From Burkholderiales bacterium (GTDB lineage Bacteria; Pseudomonadota; Gammaproteobacteria; Burkholderiales; SG8-39), in assembly GCA_020846575.1 (NCBI GenBank), contig JADLDQ010000118.1:1-10215 (forward strand): a stretch of 10,215 nucleotides of DNA, read 5' to 3'. A program made the translations under genes and the position numbers. Positions 1-5,765 of the stretch are shown piece by piece. The notes beneath the pieces are model-generated. The model was not told the DNA's origin and did no database searches. It was given only the letters and a program-made list of their open reading frames with translations. How positions within the stretch are numbered: the first letter of the stretch is position 1; each line of letters opens with the position of its first letter.

Positions 1-1043
1 CCGCCGGCGTTGTAGCCCCAGGCCCACAGTTTGCCGTTCGAGTCGATCGCGAGCGTGTGATCGACGCCGGCGGCGACTGCGGTATAGCCGGTGCCGATTT
101 GCACGGGACTCAATTGCGGTGTCGCCGTGGCGCCGTTGCCGACCTGCCCGTATTGATTGTTGCCCCAGGCCCACAGGCTGCCGTCGTCCTTCAGCGCGAC
201 GGTGTGGCCGGTACCGCCGGCCACCGCGACGTATCCTGTTCCCACCTGCGCCGGCGTGAGCCGCGGGTCGGTGGTGCCGTCGCCGAGTTCTCCCCTGCCG
301 TTGTTGCCCCATACCCAGAGGGTCTTGTCCGCTTTCAGCGCGAGGCTGTGGTAGTAGCCGGCGGCGACGGCGCTGAACCCGCTGCCGACCTGAGTCGGGC
401 CGAGGACGTCGGCGCCGGTCGCACCGTTGCCGATCTGCCCGTAGGAGTTGTGCCCCCAGGCGTAGAGGTCGCCGTTCGCCTTGAGCGCGAGGGTGTGATA
501 GGCGCCCGCCGCGATGGCGACGAACCCGGTGCCGACCTGAACCGGACTCGGCTGGTCGGTGCGGGTGACATCGCCGTTGCCGAGTTGGCCCTGGGCGTTC
601 GCTCCCCAGGTCCACACGCTGCCGTCCGCAGACTTGAGAGCGACGCTGTGGAAGTAGCCCGCCGCCACGGCGCTGAAGCCGGTACCGATGGCAACGGGGC
701 TCGTACGGTTCGTGCCCGCGCCGGAGGTCCCGTCGCCGACCTGTCCGTAGGCGTTCTCGCCCCAGGCGAACAGGCTGCCGTCCGGATTGAGCGCCAGGGT
801 GTGGTTGTAGCCCGCGGCGACCGCGCTGTAGCCCGTGCCGACCAGCACGGGGCTCGTCCTCTGGGTGGTCGTGCCGTCACCCAGCTGCCCGGCGAAGTTG
901 GTGCCCCAGGCCCACAGCTTCCCGTCGGATTGCAGAGCCAGCGTATGACCATTGCCGGCCGCGGCCTGCGGGGTCGCGGCTAAGCCCGACCCGTGAAAGC
1001 AGGCCGCCGCCAGGACGACGCACAGGCGAAGCAGCCCGTTCAC
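1..1043 (-). CDS. Secreted RCC1-repeat beta-propeller protein, 3' end outside the window
   Basis: This frame is open from a GTG at 1043 to the left edge, giving 347 residues without a stop. The N-terminus (MNGLLRLCVVLAAACF, then GSGLA-ATP) reads as a Sec signal peptide cut near residue 22. From about residue 31 there are six complete RCC1-type repeats of about 50 residues and the start of a seventh. Each has the pattern H-T/S-hydrophobic-A-L...DG-x-L-W-A-W-G-x-N-x-x-G-Q-hydrophobic-G-D/N-G, then P-V-x-V-G-T-G-F/Y-x-A-V-A-A-G. Seven such repeats make one propeller in the eukaryotic RCC1 family. Bacterial members are usually exported proteins of unknown role; no chromatin or GTPase-exchange function should be assumed. 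GTG is chosen because AGGAG lies 10 nt upstream and a signal peptide follows directly. It sits 13 nt after the substrate-binding protein gene and is probably co-transcribed with it. Ligand and function are unknown; further domains may lie beyond the edge. Confidence 0.9.
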   Translation of the reverse strand, partial: MNGLLRLCVVLAAACFHGSGLAATPQAAAGNGHTLALQSDGKLWAWGTNFAGQLGDGTTTQRTSPVLVGTGYSAVAAGYNHTLALNPDGSLFAWGENAYGQVGDGTSGAGTNRTSPVAIGTGFSAVAAGYFHSVALKSADGSVWTWGANAQGQLGNGDVTRTDQPSPVQVGTGFVAIAAGAYHTLALKANGDLYAWGHNSYGQIGNGATGADVLGPTQVGSGFSAVAAGYYHSLALKADKTLWVWGNNGRGELGDGTTDPRLTPAQVGTGYVAVAGGTGHTVALKDDGSLWAWGNNQYGQVGNGATATPQLSPVQIGTGYTAVAAGVDHTLAIDSNGKLWAWGYNAG

Positions 1044-1053
1044 GTGTCGATTG

Positions 1054-1058
1054 CTCCT
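1054..1058 (-). promoter_or_regulatory. Shine-Dalgarno of the RCC1 gene, overlapping the upstream stop codon
   Basis: Read on the minus strand, TAGGAG contains both the TAG stop of the substrate-binding protein (1059-1057) and an AGGAG ribosome site, followed by a 10-nt spacer and GTG. This supports the GTG start and suggests translational coupling of the two genes. Confidence 0.65.
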
Positions 1059-2085
1059 ATTGCGGTTGGAACCTGTTCGTGTAGATACCGCCGAACGACT
1101 TCATCGACTCCTCCGGCTTGACCATCCCGGTCGAGACCATCAGTTCCTCCGCGTGTTTCAACCCATCCTCTGAGATCGCCAGCTTCGCCGGTGTCGCCTT
1201 GCGCGCCTGCTCGAAGGCCTCGCCGACGACGGCGCCATCCAGGTTGGCGAAACGCTTGCGCAGCACCGCGAGCGCCTGCTGCGGCCGCTCGTGGATGACG
1301 TTGAGCGCCTGCTGGTAGGCCGAGAGCAGCTTGCGGCACACGGTGGGCTTGCTGTCGCAGAAGTCGGCGCGGGTGATGACCACGTTGTAGGCGAAGGGCA
1401 CGAGCTCGGGGAAGTCCCCGAGCGGCGAGCTCACCAGCCGCACCGCCATGCCCGATTGCACCGGAATCAGGGTCCAGGGCTGGGACATCACGAACCCGGC
1501 CACCGCGCCGGACTTCAGCGCCGCGATCAGCGCCGGCGGCTCCATCGGCGCGAGAGTCACGTCGCGGTCAGGGGAGAGCTTTCCGCGCGTCAGGAAGTAG
1601 CGCATGTAGCCGTTGGGTATGGTGTTGGGCCGGTCGATCCCGAGCCTCAGGCCCTTCAGCGCCGCGGCCTTCTTCGCGATCGGCATCGCCTCGGTGATGC
1701 CGAGCTTGGCGGCGATATCCTTGTGCAGCACAACCTCGAGCATCGGCCTGTCGATGGTGATGCCGATGGCGAGCAGCTTCTGGCCCCGGGCATTGGCGCG
1801 CACCACCGTCGGGCCCGAGCTGTTGGAAAAATCCACGCTGCCCGCGAGCACCGCGTTGGCGGCGCCGATGCCACCGATGAAGCTCGACTTCACCCGCAGC
1901 CCGGCCTTCTCCAGTAAGCCCAGATCCTCGGCGATGTAGTGGGTGGAGAAGGTGAGAGAAACCAGCGGCAGCGCCACCGAGGTCTCCTCCAACTGCGCCC
2001 GCGCGCCGGCGCTCGCGAGCAGCAGGCCAGCGGCGAGCACCGAACCCACCGCACGCAGGATACGTCCGAGATCTGGTCTGTTCAT
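1057..2085 (-). CDS. NMT1/THI5-like ABC transporter substrate-binding protein
   Basis: A 342-residue protein with a Sec signal peptide (basic start, hydrophobic SVLAAGLLLASAGARA, cut after residue 30) followed by a two-lobed periplasmic-binding-protein pattern of the NMT1/THI5/SsuA/TauA class. Characteristic stretches are FSTHYIAEDLGLLEKAGL (residues 46-63), GAANAVLAGSVDFSNSSG (74-91), LKGLRLGIDRPNT near 143-155 (start of the second lobe) and AALKSGAVAGFVMSQPW (188-204). Family members bind nitrate, sulfonates, taurine, pyrimidine precursors or aromatic acids in the periplasm; the substrate cannot be read here. Cys243 and Cys250 could form a disulfide. No permease or ATPase gene is present in the window, so it is either an orphan receptor or its partners are elsewhere. 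The ATG is supported by AGGAG 6 nt upstream. It lies 130 nt downstream of the TPR membrane protein gene and 13 nt upstream of the RCC1 gene. Confidence 0.9.
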   Translation of the reverse strand: MNRPDLGRILRAVGSVLAAGLLLASAGARAQLEETSVALPLVSLTFSTHYIAEDLGLLEKAGLRVKSSFIGGIGAANAVLAGSVDFSNSSGPTVVRANARGQKLLAIGITIDRPMLEVVLHKDIAAKLGITEAMPIAKKAAALKGLRLGIDRPNTIPNGYMRYFLTRGKLSPDRDVTLAPMEPPALIAALKSGAVAGFVMSQPWTLIPVQSGMAVRLVSSPLGDFPELVPFAYNVVITRADFCDSKPTVCRKLLSAYQQALNVIHERPQQALAVLRKRFANLDGAVVGEAFEQARKATPAKLAISEDGLKHAEELMVSTGMVKPEESMKSFGGIYTNRFQPQ

Positions 2086-2091
2086 GTCGGT

Positions 2092-2096
2092 CTCCT
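2092..2096 (-). promoter_or_regulatory. Shine-Dalgarno of the substrate-binding protein gene
   Basis: AGGAG on the minus strand lies 6 nt before the ATG at 2085, which fixes that start. The 130-nt gap to the preceding gene (2086-2215) shows no clear terminator hairpin with a T run and no strong promoter, so a shared transcript with the TPR gene cannot be excluded. Confidence 0.6.
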
Positions 2097-2215
2097 CTTC
2101 GATTGATTTTTCCGTTGCCCCGGACGGCGCAATCGCCGCCGCCTGGTGCCGGGGGATTGTGTCACTTTTCTTGCGCCCCGCCCCGACCTCGGCGCCCCTG
2201 CCTCAGCGCCTGACT

Positions 2216-4072
2216 TCAGCGCCCTGCCGGCTGGCATGCGGCCTGCATGCCCTGCTTGCAGGCGGCGCGCAGCGCGTCGAGCGACTCTTCGTGCCGCCCC
2301 GCCTGGGCGAGCGCCATGCCGCGGTTGTAGAGCGCCAGGGCATTGCCGGCGTCATAGCGCAGGATGCCGTCGAAATCGGCGATCGCCTCCTCCATGCGCC
2401 CGCGGCGCGCGAGCAGCACGCCCCGGTTGAGGAGCGCCGGCGGGTAGCTCGGCGAAAGTTCCAGCGCCCGGTTGCAGTCCTCGAGCGCCTCGCCGTCGCG
2501 TCCCGCCTTCATGCGCAGGGAGCAGCGCTCGGCGTAGCCCTCGCCGAAGCGCGGGTCCAGCCGCAGGGCCTCGTCGGCGTCGGCGAGCGCGCCTTGCATC
2601 TGCCCGAAGTTCGAGCGCACCGTGGCCCGGTTGATCCACGCGTGCGCATTGCGCGGGTTGAGGCGGATCGCTTGTTCGAGGTCCGGGAGCGCCTCGGTGT
2701 AGCGCCCCAGGTGCATCAGGGCGACCGCGCGGTTCGACAGGCCGCGGTCCACGAAGGGCAACGCGTGGTCCCGGTTCTTGCGCACCACATCGTCCCAGAA
2801 CCGGTAAGGCGTCGAAAAGCTCTCCAGGCGGTCGCGCGTGCCGGCGACGAGCAGCGCGCCGGTCGCCACTGCCGCGATCGTGAGCGTCCCGGGCGCCAGG
2901 CGCACCGCCAGCGCAGCGAGCACCACGGGCAGCCCGATCATCCACAGGTAGCCGCGGTACAGGACGAACGGCTCCTGCAACCTCACCGCGGCGAACTCGG
3001 TGAAGAAAAGGAGCCACGGCAGCAGCATCCCGAAGCCGGCGACGGCGGCGAGTCCCCGCCTCACCAGCAGCGCCATCGAGGCGGCGCCCCAGGCGAGAAA
3101 GCACGCCGCGCCGGCGAGCGCGCTCCAGTGGGTGATCGAGGGCGCCAGGGCGACGCGGATGTCGCCCGACATCCAGCCCGGCCAGGGAAGAATCCACAGG
3201 AACACAGAGCGGAAAAACAGCAGCGCCTGCGTCGCGATGCTCTGGGCGTAGCTGCCCGAGACCTGCGCATCCCCCGCCGCCGCTTCGGAGACGAGCTCGC
3301 GCAGGTAGGGCTCGTAGCTTGCCCCGAGCACGCCCCTCACCTGCAGCACGATCGCCAGCGCCGCCAGGGCGAACCCCGCCATCGGCAGGGCGAGGCGCAG
3401 CGCGAGCCTGCGGTCCGGGCCGTAGAGGGCGAGCGCCAGCGCTGCTGCCACCGCCGGCAGCATCACCGCGTGCTCCTTGGACCAGACCGCCAGCACGTAC
3501 AGACCGACCGCGGCCCAGTACCAGCGGCGCTCGTCGCGTTCCAGGCCGACCAGGAACGCGTGCAGTGCCAGCACGCAGAACAGCGCCGCCATCACGATGC
3601 TGCGCTGAGCGAGGTAACCCACCGCGTAGACGCTCACCGGATGAACCAGTACGACAGCACCGGCGGCGAGCGCCGCCGCCTCGCGCCGCGTGTGCGCGAC
3701 CGCCGGCGCCGCGCGCTTGAGCAGCCGCCGCACGAACGCGAACAGCGCCAGGGCCACGCCGGCATGCAGCAGCACGTTCGCCAGCCGGTAGCCGGCGAGA
3801 TCCAGGCCCGAGGCGAGATAGTTGAGACCGAAGGTGGAATACGACACCCAGCGCGGCCGGAAGGTGTAGAGCATGCGCAGGAACTCTTCCAGCTGCGGCG
3901 GGTTGATGACGCGATCATCGAACACCGGCGGATTGCGGTAGGAGCCCGCATACAGCGCCAGCGCCCCGATGAAGAACAGCGCCGCGACGGCGGCCGCGGG
4001 AACGCGCGGCTCGCGGGGCGCGGCCGGCGCTCGCGCACGGGTGTCGCGCTTGCGTTGGCGGGCGCGACCCAC
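2216..4072 (-). CDS. Polytopic membrane protein with C-terminal TPRs, TMTC/GT-C glycosyltransferase-like
   Basis: A 618-residue protein: a basic cytoplasmic start, many hydrophobic segments between about 25 and 410, then five TPR units of 34 residues from about 441 to 610. The first loop after the first membrane helix has NPPVFDDRVINPP (48-59), an acidic pair in the place where GT-C glycosyltransferases carry their catalytic or metal-binding D/E motif. YRLANVLLHAGVALALFAFV (95-114), YLAQRSIVMAALF (153-165) and WSKEHAVMLP (197-206) resemble the matching regions of TMTC-type O-mannosyltransferases. This suggests a lipid-linked sugar donor and periplasmic transfer, with TPRs binding the acceptor; that is inference. 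An alternative is a TPR membrane scaffold without enzymatic activity. The start is GTG at 4072; an in-frame TGA 18 nt upstream prevents extension. The gene diverges from the pseudopilin operon across 122 nt, so the two may share control. Bacterial members of this architecture are poorly characterised. Confidence 0.8.
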   Translation of the reverse strand: MGRARQRKRDTRARAPAAPREPRVPAAAVAALFFIGALALYAGSYRNPPVFDDRVINPPQLEEFLRMLYTFRPRWVSYSTFGLNYLASGLDLAGYRLANVLLHAGVALALFAFVRRLLKRAAPAVAHTRREAAALAAGAVVLVHPVSVYAVGYLAQRSIVMAALFCVLALHAFLVGLERDERRWYWAAVGLYVLAVWSKEHAVMLPAVAAALALALYGPDRRLALRLALPMAGFALAALAIVLQVRGVLGASYEPYLRELVSEAAAGDAQVSGSYAQSIATQALLFFRSVFLWILPWPGWMSGDIRVALAPSITHWSALAGAACFLAWGAASMALLVRRGLAAVAGFGMLLPWLLFFTEFAAVRLQEPFVLYRGYLWMIGLPVVLAALAVRLAPGTLTIAAVATGALLVAGTRDRLESFSTPYRFWDDVVRKNRDHALPFVDRGLSNRAVALMHLGRYTEALPDLEQAIRLNPRNAHAWINRATVRSNFGQMQGALADADEALRLDPRFGEGYAERCSLRMKAGRDGEALEDCNRALELSPSYPPALLNRGVLLARRGRMEEAIADFDGILRYDAGNALALYNRGMALAQAGRHEESLDALRAACKQGMQAACQPAGR

Positions 4073-4194
4073 GTCCCGGCCCGCCTTTCAGCCGCGCCGC
4101 GCCGGCCGGCGGGTGAAGGACATGATCACGAAGCGTTCGGCGCCGGGCTTCATGCTAATTTCCGCACAACATGAGGTGGCGCAGGATTGTAGCG
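4073..4194. promoter_or_regulatory. Divergent intergenic region between the TPR membrane gene and the pseudopilin operon
   Basis: 122 nt separate two divergent genes, so both promoters should lie here or within the gene starts. I see a more AT-rich stretch at 4151-4170 (catgctaatttccgcacaac) that could hold a -10 element for the rightward operon, but no good -35 match, and I do not assign promoter boxes. Confidence 0.35.
4183..4186 (+). promoter_or_regulatory. Shine-Dalgarno that decides the pseudopilin start
   Basis: AGGA lies 8 nt before the ATG at 4195. The upstream in-frame ATG at 4171 has no comparable purine-rich site and would give an unusually long 16-residue leader, so 4195 is preferred. 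Confidence 0.55.
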
Positions 4195-4575
4195 ATGTCG
4201 CGCTTGGGCGCACGCGGCTTCACCCTGATCGAGCTGATGGTCGTACTGGCGATCGTCGGCCTCCTGGTGGCCATCGCCGCGCCGCGCTACTTCGGCTCGC
4301 TGGAGCGCTCGAAGGAGGTCACGCTCCGGCAGGACCTGGCGACCTTGCGCGACGCCATCGACAAGTACCACGCCGACCTGGGCGTGTATCCGGACACGCT
4401 CGAGGCGCTGGTGGAGAAGCGCTACCTGCGCGGCATCCCGGCCGACCCGATCACCGACAGCGTGGAGACCTGGCGGGTGATCGCCCCGCCCGAGCCGGAA
4501 AAGGGCAAGGTGTACGACGTGAAGAGTGGCGCCGCGGGCCAGGCCCGCGACGGGACGCAGTACGGCGACTGGTGA
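4195..4575 (+). CDS. GspG-like type II secretion pseudopilin
   Basis: A 126-residue class III signal protein. The leader MSRLGARG is followed by FTLIELMVVLAIVGLLVAIA, the N-methylated helix of type IV pilins and pseudopilins; prepilin peptidase would cut after Gly8, and Glu13 is the conserved mature Glu5. The rest fits the short GspG type: LRDAIDKYHADLG-YP near 51-66, a loop with IPADPITDS-W (81-93), and a C-terminal KVYDVKSG...DGTQYGDW. Major pseudopilins of this class polymerise into the periplasmic pseudopilus of type II secretion or related machines. An in-frame ATG at 4171 would give a 16-residue leader; 4195 is chosen for its AGGA site and normal leader length. It heads a three-gene operon, with 10 nt to the next gene. 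No secretin, ATPase or inner-membrane platform gene is in the window, so the partner machine must be elsewhere. Confidence 0.92.
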   Translation: MSRLGARGFTLIELMVVLAIVGLLVAIAAPRYFGSLERSKEVTLRQDLATLRDAIDKYHADLGVYPDTLEALVEKRYLRGIPADPITDSVETWRVIAPPEPEKGKVYDVKSGAAGQARDGTQYGDW

Positions 4576-4585
4576 GAAAGCCGTC

Positions 4586-5170
4586 ATGCGCGGCAGCGCT
4601 ATTCCCCACCCCCGCGCAGCGGCCGGCAGTCAGCAAGGCTTCAGCTACCTGATTCTCCTTTTCACCGTCGCGGCCATCGGCGCCGGACTCGCCGCCGCTG
4701 GTCAGGTGTGGCACACCGCGGGCATACGGGAGAAGGAGCGCCAGCTCCTATACGCGGGCAATGCCTACCGCCTCGCCATCGCCTCCTACTACGAGAAGAG
4801 CCCCGGCGCCGCGAAGAACTTCCCCCGCTCGCTCGAGGAACTGGTGAAAGACCCCCGTTTTCCAAACACCGTGCGGCACCTGCGCAAGCTCTACCCGGAT
4901 CCCGTCACCGGCAAGGACGAGTGGGGACTGATTCCCGCCCCCGGCGGAGGTATCATGGGCGTCTACAGCAAGGGCGAGCAACGCCCGCTCAAGATCGCGA
5001 ATTTCGACTCGCCTTACGAGGTGTTCCAGCAGCGCTCGATGCAGTTGAAGGAAAAGATGACTTACCAGCAATGGCAGTTCGCATACGGCGGCACGCCTTC
5101 CGCGACCCCCGCCGGCGTGCGTCCGGGGGCCACACCCGTCGCGGCTGGCGCAGCGCTCAAGGCAAAGTGA
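4586..5170 (+). CDS. Second pseudopilin-like protein, lacking Glu at mature position 5
   Basis: A 194-residue protein starting at ATG 4586. An 18-residue leader ends in QQG, followed by FSYLILLFTVAAIGAGLAAA, a prepilin-type hydrophobic helix with predicted cleavage after Gly18. The residue at mature position 5 is Ile23, where most pilins carry Glu. The helix continues into WHTAGIREKERQLLYAGNAY (42-61), then ASYYEKSPG, FPRSLEELVKDPRFPN (79-94), LRKLYPDPVTGKDEWGLI (99-116), and GGGIMGVYSKGEQRPLK. This matches a family of type II secretion/pilus-like proteins that I recognise from betaproteobacteria beside GspG-like genes. The C-terminus (about 170-194) is Ala/Pro/Gly-rich and probably flexible. 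The frame is open further upstream to 4526, but that overlaps the preceding gene and would bury the leader. Likely partner of the GspG-like protein as a minor pseudopilin or assembly factor; the exact role is unknown. Confidence 0.85.
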   Translation: MRGSAIPHPRAAAGSQQGFSYLILLFTVAAIGAGLAAAGQVWHTAGIREKERQLLYAGNAYRLAIASYYEKSPGAAKNFPRSLEELVKDPRFPNTVRHLRKLYPDPVTGKDEWGLIPAPGGGIMGVYSKGEQRPLKIANFDSPYEVFQQRSMQLKEKMTYQQWQFAYGGTPSATPAGVRPGATPVAAGAALKAK

Positions 5171-5448
5171 AGACCATCCTCAGCGCCTGCGCGTTTTGTG
5201 TCGCGTTCTCCGCGGCCGTCGCCGCGGCGCAGGATGCGCCGGGCGCTCAGGACAAGCCGCCGGCCTTTCCGCAGCGGCGCTTCGAGCCGCCGCCGGTGCC
5301 CGAGTTCATGCTGCGCCCGCCCGCAAAGCCGCTCACCATGGAAGAAAAACTGCACCAGGCCGAGCAAGCGGCCGAGCGCGCGCGCCGGGTGAAGGAAGAA
5401 AACGAAAAGCGCTCGCTGGAGCGCAGCCGCAGCGGTTCGGAGAAGTGA
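5167..5448 (+). CDS. Small exported protein with Pro-rich and charged coiled-coil segments
   Basis: A 93-residue reading frame whose GTG start overlaps the TGA of the preceding gene (GTGA), a classic sign of translational coupling. The N-terminus MKTILSACAFCVAFSAAVAA ending in A-QDA is a good Sec signal peptide, cut after about residue 21. The mature part has a Pro-rich stretch (about 31-55, with FPQRRFEPPPVPEFMLRPP) and then a charged heptad-like helix (about 57-88, EEKLHQAEQAAERARRVKEENEKR) likely to form a coiled coil. I do not recognise the family. Its position as third gene of the pseudopilin operon suggests a periplasmic accessory or peptidoglycan-spanning stalk for that machine, which is inference. 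Two Cys residues lie inside the signal peptide, but neither forms a good lipobox, so a lipoprotein is unlikely. Confidence 0.75.
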   Translation: MKTILSACAFCVAFSAAVAAAQDAPGAQDKPPAFPQRRFEPPPVPEFMLRPPAKPLTMEEKLHQAEQAAERARRVKEENEKRSLERSRSGSEK

Positions 5449-5621
5449 CTCGCTACGGGGAGGCGCATCGCATACCGCCGGACCGCAGGAAGGCGGGTGG
5501 TCAGAGGTTGGCGGCGAGCCGGAGCGGTCTTTGACACACGGCGCGCGATAAAGGAATAGCCGGGACGCGATCCGCGGCATGAGCATGAGCGGGCGGGCGC
5601 AACCCCCGGCACGCAAGTACG

Positions 5622-5696
5622 ACATGGCACTGTCAGGACACGGCACTCTTAGGACACGGCACTGTTACGACACGGCAATGACACGACACTCTTGAG
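5622..5696. repeat. Degenerate 16-bp tandem repeat upstream of the propeller gene
   Basis: Five head-to-tail units: 5622-5637, 5638-5653, 5654-5669, a shortened 11-nt unit at 5670-5680, and 5681-5696. The consensus is close to ACACGGCACTSTTAGG, with units 2 and 3 differing at two positions. The junction of units 1 and 2 makes a small palindrome TGTC-AG-GACA (5631-5640). There are no spacers, so this is not a CRISPR. It may be a minisatellite or a set of protein-binding sites for the downstream gene; the sequence does not decide. Confidence 0.8.
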
Positions 5697-5708
5697 CATC
5701 GGCGAATT

Positions 5709-5716
5709 GGGGGGGG
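5709..5716 (+). repeat. Homopolymeric run of eight G just before an in-frame ATG
   Basis: Eight consecutive G lie one base before the ATG at 5718, an alternative in-frame start of the propeller gene. Such runs can slip during replication. If 5718 is used, the run occupies the ribosome-binding position. Confidence 0.6.
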
Positions 5717-5754
5717 TATGGAAGTGACCGGCGTCATCCTCCGACTGGGAGACT

Positions 5755-5759
5755 GGAAG
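5755..5759 (+). promoter_or_regulatory. Shine-Dalgarno supporting the start at 5766
   Basis: GGAAG lies 6 nt before ATG 5766. Together with the compact signal peptide that follows, it favours 5766 over the in-frame ATG at 5718, which has only the G run upstream and would add a 16-residue extension with acidic residues before the signal peptide. Confidence 0.5.
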
Positions 5760-5765
5760 CAGCGC

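Larger units (their letters stand above)
5449..5765. other. Intergenic region without a convincing gene
   Basis: 317 nt between the pseudopilin operon and the giant propeller gene. It holds the tandem repeat at 5622-5696 and a G8 run at 5709-5716. TTGACA at 5531-5536 is a perfect -35 match, but at 16-18 nt spacing there is only gaatag or similar, a poor -10. A weak stem (ccgcc...ggcgg near 5476-5500) lacks a T run, so no terminator is called. A 38-codon ATG frame at 5579-5695 runs through the repeats without a proper ribosome site and is not called as a gene. Confidence 0.5.

Noticed and set aside
57..983. 308-codon plus-strand open frame, and the 335-952 minus-strand frame
   Set aside because: Both are shadows of the RCC1 gene in GC-rich DNA. 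Their products are Arg/Ala/Val-rich with no family pattern, while the minus frame from 1043 gives regular RCC1 repeats.
1943..4174. 743-codon plus-strand open frame opposite the TPR membrane gene
   Set aside because: The product is a His/Arg/Gln-rich low-complexity translation without domains. The minus strand gives clear membrane helices and five TPRs.
5531..5559. TTGACA promoter candidate upstream of the tandem repeat
   Set aside because: The -35 match is perfect but no -10 resembling TATAAT occurs at 16-18 nt, so a full promoter is not called.
5579..5695. 38-codon ATG frame running through the tandem repeat
   Set aside because: There is no ribosome site at a proper distance, the product is repeat-derived, and no signal or helix is seen. 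It is probably chance, though a leader peptide cannot be excluded.
5622..5696. CRISPR array or sigma-54 promoter reading of the repeats
   Set aside because: Units are 16 bp and contiguous with no spacers, so it is not CRISPR. TGGCAC at 5625 lacks the TTGC element at sigma-54 spacing.
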